Part shown: in pieces, positions 1 through 8,240 of the stretch
How the letters are laid out: each line of letters opens with the position of its first letter
Numbering within the stretch: the first letter of the stretch is position 1
Source of the DNA: Scybalomonas sp905214925
GTDB lineage: Bacteria; Bacillota; Clostridia; Lachnospirales; Lachnospiraceae
Length of the DNA stretch: 64,000 nt
Assembly (NCBI GenBank): GCA_905214925.1
Contig: CAJMOB010000012.1
Span: forward strand, 33,526 to 97,525
Reading direction: 5' to 3'
Position numbers and translations under genes: made by a program
The notes under the pieces: generated by a model
What the model was told of the DNA's origin: nothing
Databases searched by the model: none
The model's input: only the letters and a program-made list of their open reading frames with translations

Positions 1-200
1 AGTGCTAATTCTTTTCTTAACTCTTTTTCTAACTCAGAGTCTTTTACTGTATTCAAAAACATTAATGCTTGATAATAGTCTCCTAGCAGTATACTATTAT
101 TAATATTCTTTTTTAAACTTCCATAAATCTCTATGTAATATCTGTTTTCGCTTTTTATAAAACAAAGGAATCTATGCCAATAGCATGAATACAAAAAATT
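1..200 (-). other. Open frame running off the left edge
   Basis: On the minus strand a frame is open from the stop at 201-203 to the left edge (about 66 codons). A TTG at 194 is the only early start candidate. The translation has a charged helical end containing KDSELEKELRKELA. It could be the start of a gene whose body lies outside the window or a remnant. I do not recognise the family. Confidence 0.25.
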
Positions 201-218
201 TCAGCTAGACTAGATACT

Positions 219-443
219 ATGTCCATTCTTCTCCTTTGTTCCTCGTATCTCAATTTCAAATCCAATCACAATAACCATAGTATTTTAAAAGAAAGAATGT
301 TAAAATTAGAAAAGCAAGTAAAAGAAGCTGGTGGAGCTATGATTCAATTGCAGGCTGTCAATGATGAAATGCATGAAAAGTTTTATGGTAAATTGGGGTA
401 TAAAGATGCAACCAATCTCATATTGAAATCGAAATGGATTTAA
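219..443 (+). pseudogene. C-terminal remnant of a GNAT acetyltransferase
   Basis: From about base 297 the frame reads like the last third of a GNAT-family N-acetyltransferase. A helix starting MLKLEKQVKEAGGAMIQLQ is followed by VNDEMHEKFYGKLGY, matching the family's final strand and the typical N-x-x-x-x-x-F-Y-x-x-x-G-Y signature. The acetyl-CoA binding motif (Q/RxxGxG/A) and everything before it are absent. The first 26 codons do not look coding, and there is no convincing ribosome binding site at 219. I read it as a decayed gene. A functional product is unlikely because no CoA-binding fold remains. Confidence 0.6.
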
Positions 444-475
444 GACAACTTTAAAATTTTTATCTTATAAAAGCC

Positions 476-531
476 AAAAGGAATATTCATATCTCATTGC
501 AATTAAGCAATTAAGATATGAATATTCCTTT
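476..531. terminator. Long hairpin, bidirectional terminator
   Basis: Near-perfect inverted repeat: arms of about 19 bases (476-494 and 513-531), with T-rich sequence on both sides. It separates the GNAT remnant from the lactonase-like gene and could serve as terminator for both strands. Confidence 0.75.
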
Positions 532-624
532 ATTCGAATAAAGACATCTCTTTTACTTCTACTCTTAAACCATGCTATCCATCTATCTTATTACACTTCC
601 TATTAGGAGCATTGTTATAGAAAC

Positions 625-1443
625 CTATAAGTTAAAAACCTTCTGATTCAAATCAGTTTCATGATCGGAAATACAATCTATACAGGTTTCTTCCTCAGAT
701 AACTGCTTTATCCATGACAACGACTTTATCATTGCTTCTTTATCATGGATTAATCCTGGTAATATCATCTGTTCCCAAGATTTTCTTGCATATCCACAAT
801 CTCCAGCAAGCAACAATGATTTACCATGATTTTGAATTAAAATTGCTGTCATCCCTGGGGTATGTCCTGGTAAAAATACAAGTTTTACCGTTCCATCTCC
901 AAATATATCATAAGATTTATTCCATGGAGTCGTATTATCTGGTGTAAATGGTATCAATTCCAACTGTTCTTCTTGCCACATATGACTACAATATCCATCT
1001 CCCTCCTTTGCTGCCTGTAATTCTTCTTTTGAAACAAGAATATGTTTCGCTTCTGAAACATGGCGCAATCCTCCTGCATGATCAACATGCATATGACCAA
1101 GCACAACATAATCTAGCTCTTCAGCTTTTATTCCCATCATCTTCAATTGCTCATCCACACTCTGACCTTCTAAAAGAATTGGTCTATCAACTAAATAAGC
1201 GATTCCAATTTCTTTTTCTGGATTCTCCCGAACTTCCTTTCCCCATGAAGTATCATAAAGAATTTTTCCTTTCGGATGCTCTATCAGAAACGCGTATACA
1301 GGTGGAGTAATATGATACTCTTTAGGACGAGCTGTATAATACATACATTCTGGATAATTGGCATCTTCCTCATAAAACAGTGTACTTGAATCAGTATCTA
1401 CATTCCCACAATGTAATACTGTAACTTTAATGTCATTCACCAT
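625..1443 (-). CDS. Metallo-beta-lactamase-fold hydrolase, N-acyl homoserine lactonase-like
   Basis: A 272-residue metallo-beta-lactamase-fold enzyme. The dinuclear metal motif is complete: HMHVDH (117-122), H194 in GHTPG, D215 in AGD and H261 in SDHE. Spacing and overall length fit the AiiA/AttM lactonase branch, whose members open lactone rings (some quench AHL signals). There is no signal peptide, so it is cytoplasmic. It is divergent from a TetR-family gene across a 153-base gap holding an inverted-repeat operator, so the regulator probably controls it. The true substrate cannot be read from sequence; other small lactones or esters are possible. Confidence 0.8.
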   Translation of the reverse strand: MVNDIKVTVLHCGNVDTDSSTLFYEEDANYPECMYYTARPKEYHITPPVYAFLIEHPKGKILYDTSWGKEVRENPEKEIGIAYLVDRPILLEGQSVDEQLKMMGIKAEELDYVVLGHMHVDHAGGLRHVSEAKHILVSKEELQAAKEGDGYCSHMWQEEQLELIPFTPDNTTPWNKSYDIFGDGTVKLVFLPGHTPGMTAILIQNHGKSLLLAGDCGYARKSWEQMILPGLIHDKEAMIKSLSWIKQLSEEETCIDCISDHETDLNQKVFNL

Positions 1444-1497
1444 ATTTATATCTTCCTTTTAAACTCTTCAACTAATTTAATTTTATATCTTTTATTT

Positions 1498-1566
1498 ATT
1501 CTACATATTTCATTCTTTCCGTCAATGGTACACAGTGCTATAATGTAGTATATTCGGTACACTGTC
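1498..1566. promoter_or_regulatory. Divergent promoter region with inverted-repeat operator
   Basis: The minus-strand promoter for the hydrolase reads TTGACG (1520-1525), 16-base spacer, TAGAAT (1498-1503). A plus-strand TATAAT lies at 1539-1544. The near-repeated words GGTACACAGTG (1527-1537) and GGTACACTGTC (1556-1566) contain inverted ACAGTG/CACTGT arms flanking that -10 box, a plausible TetR-family operator. Binding is inferred. Confidence 0.55.
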
Positions 1567-1596
1567 TATATTTTATCCGAATGATAGGAGGACAAA

Positions 1597-2208
1597 ATGG
1601 CTAATTACACAAAAAAAATTCTTGCACAAACCTTACAAGAATTAATGAAAGAAAAATTATTAGATGATATTACTGTACAGGAACTTATTGAGAGAAGTTC
1701 TATGAACCGCAAAACGTTTTATTACCATTTCCACAACATTGCCGAATTGCTAAAATGGATTATAAAAGAGAATTTTTCTAGTGTAAAAACCTTACCCATT
1801 GCTCTTGATACTTGGAATACCAATACTATAAATCTATTGACTTTTATAAAAGAGAATAAGTTTTTCTTTCATTCCATCCATTATTCTCGCTATTGCGCTG
1901 AAATACGTATGTACCTAAAATTATTGCTGGATGAAGATATCGATAAATTTGTTGCAATTGCTTGGGAATTTTACACAAGAAATAGTGCAATTGAATACAC
2001 TCTCACCGAAGCTAATCAAAACTACATAGTAAAATATTATTCTGGTGCAATTTATTCTCTTTTGGAAGAATGGCTTCTTGGTGGAATGAAAGAACCCATT
2101 GATGACTTTGTTGATATACTAGTTAAACTGGTCAATCATAGCATGTATCAAGCTTTTGACTCTCTATCTACAACAGTTGAAACTTCATCATTATTTACCA
2201 TTATATAA
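1597..2208 (+). CDS. TetR/AcrR-family transcriptional regulator
   Basis: A 203-residue TetR-type repressor. The N-terminal helix-turn-helix lies at about residues 25-46 (TVQELIERSSMNRKTFYYHF, with the family's typical final YYHF). The C-terminal ligand-binding half resembles the dihydroxyacetone-kinase-regulator-type TetR_C group. The ATG is preceded by AGGAGG at good spacing. It is transcribed away from the lactonase-like hydrolase and likely represses both that gene and itself through the inverted repeat in the gap. The ligand is unknown, but a small molecule degraded by the hydrolase would be logical. Confidence 0.85.
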   Translation: MANYTKKILAQTLQELMKEKLLDDITVQELIERSSMNRKTFYYHFHNIAELLKWIIKENFSSVKTLPIALDTWNTNTINLLTFIKENKFFFHSIHYSRYCAEIRMYLKLLLDEDIDKFVAIAWEFYTRNSAIEYTLTEANQNYIVKYYSGAIYSLLEEWLLGGMKEPIDDFVDILVKLVNHSMYQAFDSLSTTVETSSLFTII

Positions 2209-2308
2209 AGAGATTTGTAGCAAATTCATTCCATGATTTTCATTCCTTTGACTGATAAAAAACATAGATAGAAAATATGCGAAAGAATTATTAAACAGTA
2301 TTGGCTAT

Positions 2309-3157
2309 ATGCAAAGTGTGACAGACCGCGATAGAGCCATGATCGCTTTATCCTATCATTGCTTAAATCTTACCGATGTTTTTTGGGTAAAGGGTTCTCA
2401 TGAGACAATTTCTTACCAATCGATTAATTTGTATGAAAATCATTTATCCAATGCTTTTGTTGATATCGGTCTTCGTGGAAAACCTATGACAGTTACCAAC
2501 CCAGAATTAATTGCAGATTCTATGTCAACGGGTGGCTGCTATCCAAAGGCTTGGTTTCGACTACAGGATCGTTTTATTCTGTACAAAAACGGGGGCTACG
2601 ATGATGTCATGCATGAAGTTATCGCTAGTGAACTATGCCAATGTTTTTCTTGTCATCAAGTTCCTTATTCTCTCGGTGAATATCAGAAAACTCCAGTTTC
2701 TGTTAGTCCTATCATGACTTCATTAGAATACAGCATTGTTTCTATTCGAGATTTCATGATTTATGCCGAAAATCATGACTTTAACTATCTTGATTTCATT
2801 TTAAAATTGGATTCATATTCCTACTATATGATGAATATACTGGATTATTTGGTTGGAAATATCGATAGACATTGGGAAAATTGGGGGTTATTAATTGACA
2901 ATCAGACAAATAAACCAATACGACTTCATGATCTCATGGATTTTAATAAAGCATTTTCTGCCTATGATACAATCGATGGTGCCAATTGCTTGACAACAAA
3001 AGACACACAAACACAAAAAGAAGCAGCCATTTATGCTGTAAAACAGCTCGGATTACCACAGATAAAAGAAATTAATTCTAGTATCTTTCGAGGAGATAAA
3101 AAAATTGAGAAAATGTTTTTTGAACGATTAGGACTTTTGAACCAATATAAAAACTGA
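2309..3157 (+). pseudogene. HipA-like kinase, N-terminally truncated
   Basis: The 282-residue frame has a HipA-type C-terminal kinase core: the catalytic NIDRHWENWG loop and a metal-binding LHDLMDFNKAF segment. Related Firmicute proteins carry about 60-100 more N-terminal residues. Here family-like sequence continues in frame upstream of the first ATG to a stop at 2249-2251 (…ELLNSIGYMQS), with no ribosome binding site before 2309. The 5' end therefore appears lost. No HipB-like HTH partner is adjacent. The nearby stand-alone ORFs give no antitoxin candidate, so this is probably a non-functional remnant, although an intact shorter kinase cannot be excluded. Confidence 0.6.
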
Positions 3158-3163
3158 AAATAT

Positions 3164-3213
3164 AAAGGTTATGACATCAGCTAGATATTTTTAGCTGGTA
3201 TCATAACCTTTTA
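3164..3213. terminator. Convergent intrinsic terminator
   Basis: Strong hairpin: AAAGGTTATGA-type arm paired with TCATAACCTTTT and inner CAGCTA/AGCTGG pairing. It lies between the HipA-like frame and the end of the ABC operon, and it has T-runs usable in both directions. Confidence 0.8.
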
Positions 3214-3277
3214 TAGCTCTTCGTAATCGTTATTCGCCAAACACTCAATTATATCTTGTTAGTTACTTCGCGATTTT

Positions 3278-4075
3278 CTATAATCCTTTTGTAACATCAA
3301 TCTGAAACCATTTCTCAGATATTTTCTGTAGTGTACCATCATTTAACATTTCTTGTATTGCCTCATCTACAGCGTCTCTTTTTTCATCTGATTTTTTATC
3401 ATTTTTTCTAAAATAATATCTTATATTTGTTGAAAGTAAATCTTCATCAAAAATCCTAACATCAATTGCTGCTTTTTTTGAATCAAACACTAAAGAAACT
3501 TTAGAAGACATCCATGCATCGCTACGCCTCATTGATAAATAATTAAGACCTGAATTATTTTCAAAAATAAATAACTGTAACCCTTTTTCTTGACTTAGTT
3601 CGTCTCCAACTGCTTGTCCCTGACTTCCTTCTGCCACCGCTACTTTTTTTCCTTTTAAATCATCTATTGTATACAATTGTGTATTATCAGCTAAAACTGC
3701 TATGCTAAGATTATCTAACGCATATGCTTTCGATGCTGCATATTTTTCTAAACGCTCCTTTGTTTCTCCTAAAAAAGTAGTTGCCACATCTGCTTTTCCT
3801 GAATCTAATGAACCAAAGATACTGCTAAATCCCATCGTTTCCATTTTCACTTCATAGCCTGTCCTTTTTGCGATTTCATTCCATATATCTACCTCAAATC
3901 CTTTATGCTCTCCATTTTCAATATAAGAATATGGTGGTTCTGTATTTGCACATGCTACAATAATTGACTTCTCATCCTTCTCTTCTTTATTGTCAACTTT
4001 AGAATTTCCACATCCTACGAAAAGCAAGGCAGCAAAACAGATAACCATTCTCCTCAAAATTTTCTCCTTTTTCAT
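3278..4075 (-). CDS. Amino-acid ABC transporter substrate-binding lipoprotein (third copy)
   Basis: Family-3 type solute-binding protein, about 265 residues. A lipoprotein signal ends in the lipobox FVGC, so the mature protein is anchored outside the membrane. The ATG at 4075 is preferred over the longer frame (4096) because GAAGGA sits 9 bases upstream. It is strikingly similar to the next gene upstream, including shared blocks such as YEVKMETMGFSSIFG and KGKKVAVAEGSQGQAV, so the two are a recent tandem duplication. It is the last gene of the ABC/molybdoenzyme operon and ends with TAG. The likely ligand is a polar amino acid or derivative; it is not determinable by eye. Confidence 0.85.
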   Translation of the reverse strand: MKKEKILRRMVICFAALLFVGCGNSKVDNKEEKDEKSIIVACANTEPPYSYIENGEHKGFEVDIWNEIAKRTGYEVKMETMGFSSIFGSLDSGKADVATTFLGETKERLEKYAASKAYALDNLSIAVLADNTQLYTIDDLKGKKVAVAEGSQGQAVGDELSQEKGLQLFIFENNSGLNYLSMRRSDAWMSSKVSLVFDSKKAAIDVRIFDEDLLSTNIRYYFRKNDKKSDEKRDAVDEAIQEMLNDGTLQKISEKWFQIDVTKGL

Positions 4076-4179
4076 TTCCTCATTTCCTTCTAACACTATA
4101 TAAATGTAATTTTACACCCCATAACTATCATCCAACTAAATCCTATTAGACTCCTATTTTAACTATTTAGGAAATATCT

Positions 4180-4986
4180 CTATTCTACTCCTTCAGTTAC
4201 ATCTCTATGGAACCATTTTTCAGAAAGTTGTTTTACCGTTCCATCTTTTAACATTGCTTCTAAAGCCTTATCCACAGCTTCTCTCTTTGTATCGGATTCT
4301 GCATCATTTTTTCTAAAGAAATATCCAACATTAGAAGAACTTAACTCTGCATCTAAAATTCGAATATTCACTCCCGCTTTTGCAGAGTCAAAAGATAATG
4401 TAATCTTAGAATCCATCCATGCATCGCTACGATTTAAAGCTAAATCTTGGACACCTGAAGTTCCATCTCCAAAGATTGTAAGTTCAAAGTTTTTTTCTTT
4501 GCTCACAGTTTCTGCAACTGCTTGCCCTTGACTTCCTTCTGCCACTGCTACTTTTTTTCCTTTTAAATCATCTATCGTATTAATGTCTGTATTTCCAGAT
4601 AAAACTGCAACACCAACACCATCATGGCCATAAGATACAGAAGCATTATATTTTTCTAATCGCTCTTCTGTCTTTCCAAAAAAGTTGCCCGCCACATCTA
4701 CCTTTCCAGAATCTAAGGCTCCAAAAATACTACTAAATCCCATTGTTTCCATTTTTACTTCATAGCCTGTCCTTTTTGCGATTTCATTCCACATATCCAC
4801 TTCAAATCCCTTATGCTCTCCATTTTCTACATAAGAATATGGCTCTGCTGTATTAGAACAAGCTACAACCATCATTTTTTCATTCTTTTCCTCTTTCGTA
4901 CTATCTACATTAGAACTTCCACATCCTGCCAATAGTGCCCCAATTACACATATCGTGATTGTATGAAATAATCCTCTTTTTTTCAT
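4180..4986 (-). CDS. Amino-acid ABC transporter substrate-binding lipoprotein (second copy)
   Basis: Extracytoplasmic solute-binding lipoprotein of 268 residues, with signal peptide and lipobox LLAGC. It is a close paralogue of the gene immediately downstream. Differences cluster in the middle of the protein (for example around residues 110-185), where ligand contacts are expected, so the copies may have diverged in specificity. It follows the molybdopterin oxidoreductase by about 50 bases in the same direction. AAGGAG-type binding sequence precedes the ATG. It probably feeds the permease/ATPase set encoded upstream in this operon. Confidence 0.85.
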   Translation of the reverse strand: MKKRGLFHTITICVIGALLAGCGSSNVDSTKEEKNEKMMVVACSNTAEPYSYVENGEHKGFEVDMWNEIAKRTGYEVKMETMGFSSIFGALDSGKVDVAGNFFGKTEERLEKYNASVSYGHDGVGVAVLSGNTDINTIDDLKGKKVAVAEGSQGQAVAETVSKEKNFELTIFGDGTSGVQDLALNRSDAWMDSKITLSFDSAKAGVNIRILDAELSSSNVGYFFRKNDAESDTKREAVDKALEAMLKDGTVKQLSEKWFHRDVTEGVE

Positions 4987-5039
4987 TTCCTTTATCTCCT
5001 AGCATTCTTATATTTTTCTATAAATTATATTTCGTTCAC

Positions 5040-7112
5040 TTACTTTTCTTTTACTTTTTCAATTCTACAAAAATAGCTCTTATATCCTGGGAATCCAGAA
5101 ATAGGATCGAGATAATTTTTATCTATTACCTCATTAATATCTGTCTCTTTATTTCCATGATACATATGAATCACTCCTGGAAGTCCAATTCCATTTAGAT
5201 GAACTGACACTTTTATCCTTCCAACTGGTGTGACAAGCCAAACTATTTCTTTCTCTACCACATTCAATCGTTCTCCATCTAATGGATGCATTTCTATCAC
5301 ACTATTATTTTCTATATTCTTAAGCCATGATAATCGATATACTCTTGAGTGAAATAAATGAGGTTTTCTAGAACCGGTATTCAACAAATAAGGATACTTC
5401 TCTTTCTCAATAGGAAAAATTTCTTCAAAAACATAATAACGAGGCAATGGATCATATCCAATACGGTCTTGATATTTTTCTAATACACTAGAATATAGCT
5501 CTATTTTCCCACTTTTTGTATCAAATCCAGTTTCTTCATAACTCTTATTTGTCGGCTGTACAACATATTTTGCTTTCATACCATTTGGATTTTTTCTTAA
5601 CATCGCCACTGTAATCCCAGTTGGTTTTAGAAGATAATCCATATATTTTTCATATCCTAGATCTAAAATCTCATCTTCAACACCTAAATATTTTGCTAAT
5701 TCCATAATAATCTGAATATCATTTTTACTCTCTCCTAAAGGCTCTACTACCTTGTTAGATAAATAACAATATTCTCCTTTAACATACACTTCTTCTCGCT
5801 CAAAAGAAGTACAAGCTGGTAAAATTAAATCTGCATATTTTGCTGTATCCGTCATAAACATATCGACATCAACAAAGAAATCTACTTTTCTCAAAGCCTC
5901 TAACATTTTTTGAGGCTGTGGCCACATACGATGATTCATCCCCATAGCAACAATCCCTTGTATTTGGTAAGGTTTTTCTTCTAGGATATAATCACTCAGT
6001 TTTACACCTTGTACCTCTTGGCATGGCAAATCAAACCAAACTGGAAAATCATCTTCTCCAATCCCCTCTTCTTTGTCATTTCTCTTTACTTTTTCATACT
6101 CTTCCATAACTGCTTTTGGATTTGGAACCACACGGTTTCCACCAGGAATATCATAATTACCAGTTAATGCAATTAATGAAAAAATAGCTCTATAATTTTG
6201 AACGCCATTGATATTATGTACGACTGGTGAAGCGGATGTGTAAATCGCAGAAGGCTTATGAAGTGCATATAATTTCGCCACTTTATATATTTGCCCTTCT
6301 AAAACTCCTGTTATTTTCTCTGCCCATTTTGGAGTAAATGCTTCTACATGCTTTTTAAATTCTTCAAACCCTTCTACATATTTTTCTATAAATTCTATAT
6401 CATACCAACCTTCTTTGATAATGATATGAGCGATTGCCAAAGCTAATGCACCATCTGTTCCAGGCTTTAACTGTAAATGAATATCTGCTTTTTGTGCAGT
6501 TTCTGATTTTCGTGGATCGATTACGATCAGTTTTGTGCCATTCTCTTTTGCATTTCGTATCCATCCACTTTTTGGCGTATTACTGTAATAAGGGTTTGAA
6601 CTCCAAACTAAGACTGTTTTTGCATTTTTTATATCCGCAGAACAAAGATGATTTCCAAATAAAAGTTTCCACGCTAAAACAACAGCTTGATAACACACAC
6701 TAGATTCTGAACAATAATTTGGTGTTCCAAACCCATTGCTCAACCTCAAATAGGCAGGACGATACCACTTTGGATGTCCAGAATAAAACACAACAGATTT
6801 GCCTCCATATACTTTTTTAATGTTATTCAATCTCTCCTGAACTAGTGTATAGGCTTCTTCCCAGCTAATTCTTTGAAACTCTCCACTTCCCCTCTCTCCT
6901 ATTCTTTTCATAGGATATAAAACTCGTTCTTTGTGATATAAAAACTGTGTCGCTGCTGCTCCTTTTGCACATATTTTTCCTTCATGACCTACAAACTCTC
7001 GATTCCCCTCTACCGAAATCATTTTATTATCTTTTACATAAGCATTGATAGGGCAACATGTACTACATATAGCACATGCTGTTTTTTTTATTTGAATAGA
7101 CTCTGACATCAT
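5040..7112 (-). CDS. Molybdopterin oxidoreductase (DMSO reductase superfamily), cytoplasmic
   Basis: About 690 residues. The N-terminal [4Fe-4S] motif C-x2-C-x3-C…C (CAICSTCC, then GKICAKG) is followed by the molybdopterin-binding domains. The C-terminal molydopterin-dinucleotide-binding domain starts near NTGSRKPHLFHS. C140 in SSVCYQA is a candidate Mo ligand; no in-frame TGA for selenocysteine was seen. There is no Tat twin-arginine signal, so the enzyme is cytoplasmic. Start chosen at 7112 because GGAG lies 5-6 bases upstream; the longer frame would overlap the ferredoxin gene. It is 19 bases downstream of a polyferredoxin that probably transfers its electrons. The substrate is unknown; formate, S-/N-oxide or a purine/amino-acid derivative are all possible. 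Confidence 0.85.
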   Translation of the reverse strand: MMSESIQIKKTACAICSTCCPINAYVKDNKMISVEGNREFVGHEGKICAKGAAATQFLYHKERVLYPMKRIGERGSGEFQRISWEEAYTLVQERLNNIKKVYGGKSVVFYSGHPKWYRPAYLRLSNGFGTPNYCSESSVCYQAVVLAWKLLFGNHLCSADIKNAKTVLVWSSNPYYSNTPKSGWIRNAKENGTKLIVIDPRKSETAQKADIHLQLKPGTDGALALAIAHIIIKEGWYDIEFIEKYVEGFEEFKKHVEAFTPKWAEKITGVLEGQIYKVAKLYALHKPSAIYTSASPVVHNINGVQNYRAIFSLIALTGNYDIPGGNRVVPNPKAVMEEYEKVKRNDKEEGIGEDDFPVWFDLPCQEVQGVKLSDYILEEKPYQIQGIVAMGMNHRMWPQPQKMLEALRKVDFFVDVDMFMTDTAKYADLILPACTSFEREEVYVKGEYCYLSNKVVEPLGESKNDIQIIMELAKYLGVEDEILDLGYEKYMDYLLKPTGITVAMLRKNPNGMKAKYVVQPTNKSYEETGFDTKSGKIELYSSVLEKYQDRIGYDPLPRYYVFEEIFPIEKEKYPYLLNTGSRKPHLFHSRVYRLSWLKNIENNSVIEMHPLDGERLNVVEKEIVWLVTPVGRIKVSVHLNGIGLPGVIHMYHGNKETDINEVIDKNYLDPISGFPGYKSYFCRIEKVKEK

Positions 7113-7131
7113 TATATCTCCATAATACATC

Positions 7132-7554
7132 TTAATGTTGAATAGCAATCGCTCCTGTACAGCAGGCACTGACACAAGCAGGTTCTCGTCCCTCTTTTAA
7201 TCGATTCATACAAGCATCACATTTTTGCATTTTACCATCTTCTTCAAAACGGATGACTCCATTTGGACAAATGGACTGACACCTTTTACAACCGACACAT
7301 TTCTCTTTATGAACCAATACAAAACCACTATCATCTCTATAAATGGCTTTTTTTTGACATGCCTCTAAGCATATGCCACAGTGTGTACAACCGATACAAA
7401 TTTTTCTTAATATGCCTTGTTTCTCATCAAACACTTCTTTTATATGAATATAACTAAAGGCATCTTCTTTGTCTGGTGTATTATGCTGTGCAATACACAT
7501 AACATGACAGGTATAACATCCGATACATTTACTTTCATCAAATATAAGTTTCAT
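7132..7554 (-). CDS. Polyferredoxin, electron-transfer subunit (HycB/DmsB-like)
   Basis: 140 residues with four cysteine clusters: CIGCYTCHVMC, CIGCTHCGIC, CVGCKRCQSIC and CDACMNR…CVSAC. This is the arrangement of iron-sulfur subunits that pair with molybdopterin enzymes. Start chosen at 7554, where GAGGAAAG stands directly upstream; the longer frame would run into the permease gene. There is no signal or membrane anchor, so it acts in the cytoplasm. It is placed between the second permease and the molybdoenzyme, in the same operon. Confidence 0.88.
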   Translation of the reverse strand: MKLIFDESKCIGCYTCHVMCIAQHNTPDKEDAFSYIHIKEVFDEKQGILRKICIGCTHCGICLEACQKKAIYRDDSGFVLVHKEKCVGCKRCQSICPNGVIRFEEDGKMQKCDACMNRLKEGREPACVSACCTGAIAIQH

Positions 7555-7574
7555 TCTTTCCTCACCACAAATCT

Positions 7575-8240
7575 TTAATTCATTTTCAAATATCGTTGTT
7601 CTATTTTCTTTTGGAAATAACTTAATATAGTAATTAGTACCCAATAGATGAGCATGACCGCAGCATATACTTCAAAAAAACGAAATGTATTCGCTGCTTC
7701 TATCTTCGCTCTTCCCATAATATCCACTACTCCTACTACAAAAGCAATGGAAGAACCTTTAATTAAATCAATAAAATTATTAAATAACGATGGTAATGCT
7801 ATTTGAAACGCTTGTACGCCAACAATCCTTGTCATCGTCTGAATTCGATTCATTCCAAGTGACATAGCTGCTTCTATCTGTCCTGAATCAACTGCTAAAA
7901 GAGCTCCTCTTATATTTTCAGACATATAGGCTCCCATATTTAAGCTCAAAATAATAGCAGAAGCCATCATTGGTGACATATTTTTTATATAATCACTAAA
8001 ATACGCCAAACCAAAATAAAAGAAAAATAACTGAGGAAGCAATGGGGTTGCTCGAAATATAGAAGTATAGATCTTGCATACTGTATTCAAGATTACAATA
8101 TTATAATAATTGGCAAGTGCTACAACTGTTCCTAAAAGTAGAGAACATAACAATGAAATCATTGTCAATTCCATTGTTACATTTAATGCGGATGCTATTG
8201 TTGGTATCATCTCCAAAAAATACGTTATATCAAAATCCAT
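7575..8240 (-). CDS. Amino-acid ABC transporter permease (second)
   Basis: 221-residue inner-membrane permease of the His/Glu/Gln/Arg (HisMQ) family. Several hydrophobic segments are present and the EAA-type loop ESALGM-like region reads AAMSLGMNRIQTMTRI. Its start codon overlaps the stop of the M20 gene (TAATG), so translation is coupled. It is homologous to the first permease at the head of the operon; the pair could form a heterodimeric channel with the ATPase encoded nearby. Confidence 0.88.
   Translation of the reverse strand: MDFDITYFLEMIPTIASALNVTMELTMISLLCSLLLGTVVALANYYNIVILNTVCKIYTSIFRATPLLPQLFFFYFGLAYFSDYIKNMSPMMASAIILSLNMGAYMSENIRGALLAVDSGQIEAAMSLGMNRIQTMTRIVGVQAFQIALPSLFNNFIDLIKGSSIAFVVGVVDIMGRAKIEAANTFRFFEVYAAVMLIYWVLITILSYFQKKIEQRYLKMN

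Noticed and set aside
714..1310. Plus-strand frames of 77 and 120 codons inside the lactonase-like gene
   Set aside because: They are antisense to a gene with intact catalytic motifs and have no ribosome binding sites.
5040..7112. Selenocysteine in the molybdoenzyme
   Set aside because: The frame has no internal TGA; a Cys stands at the candidate metal-ligand position.
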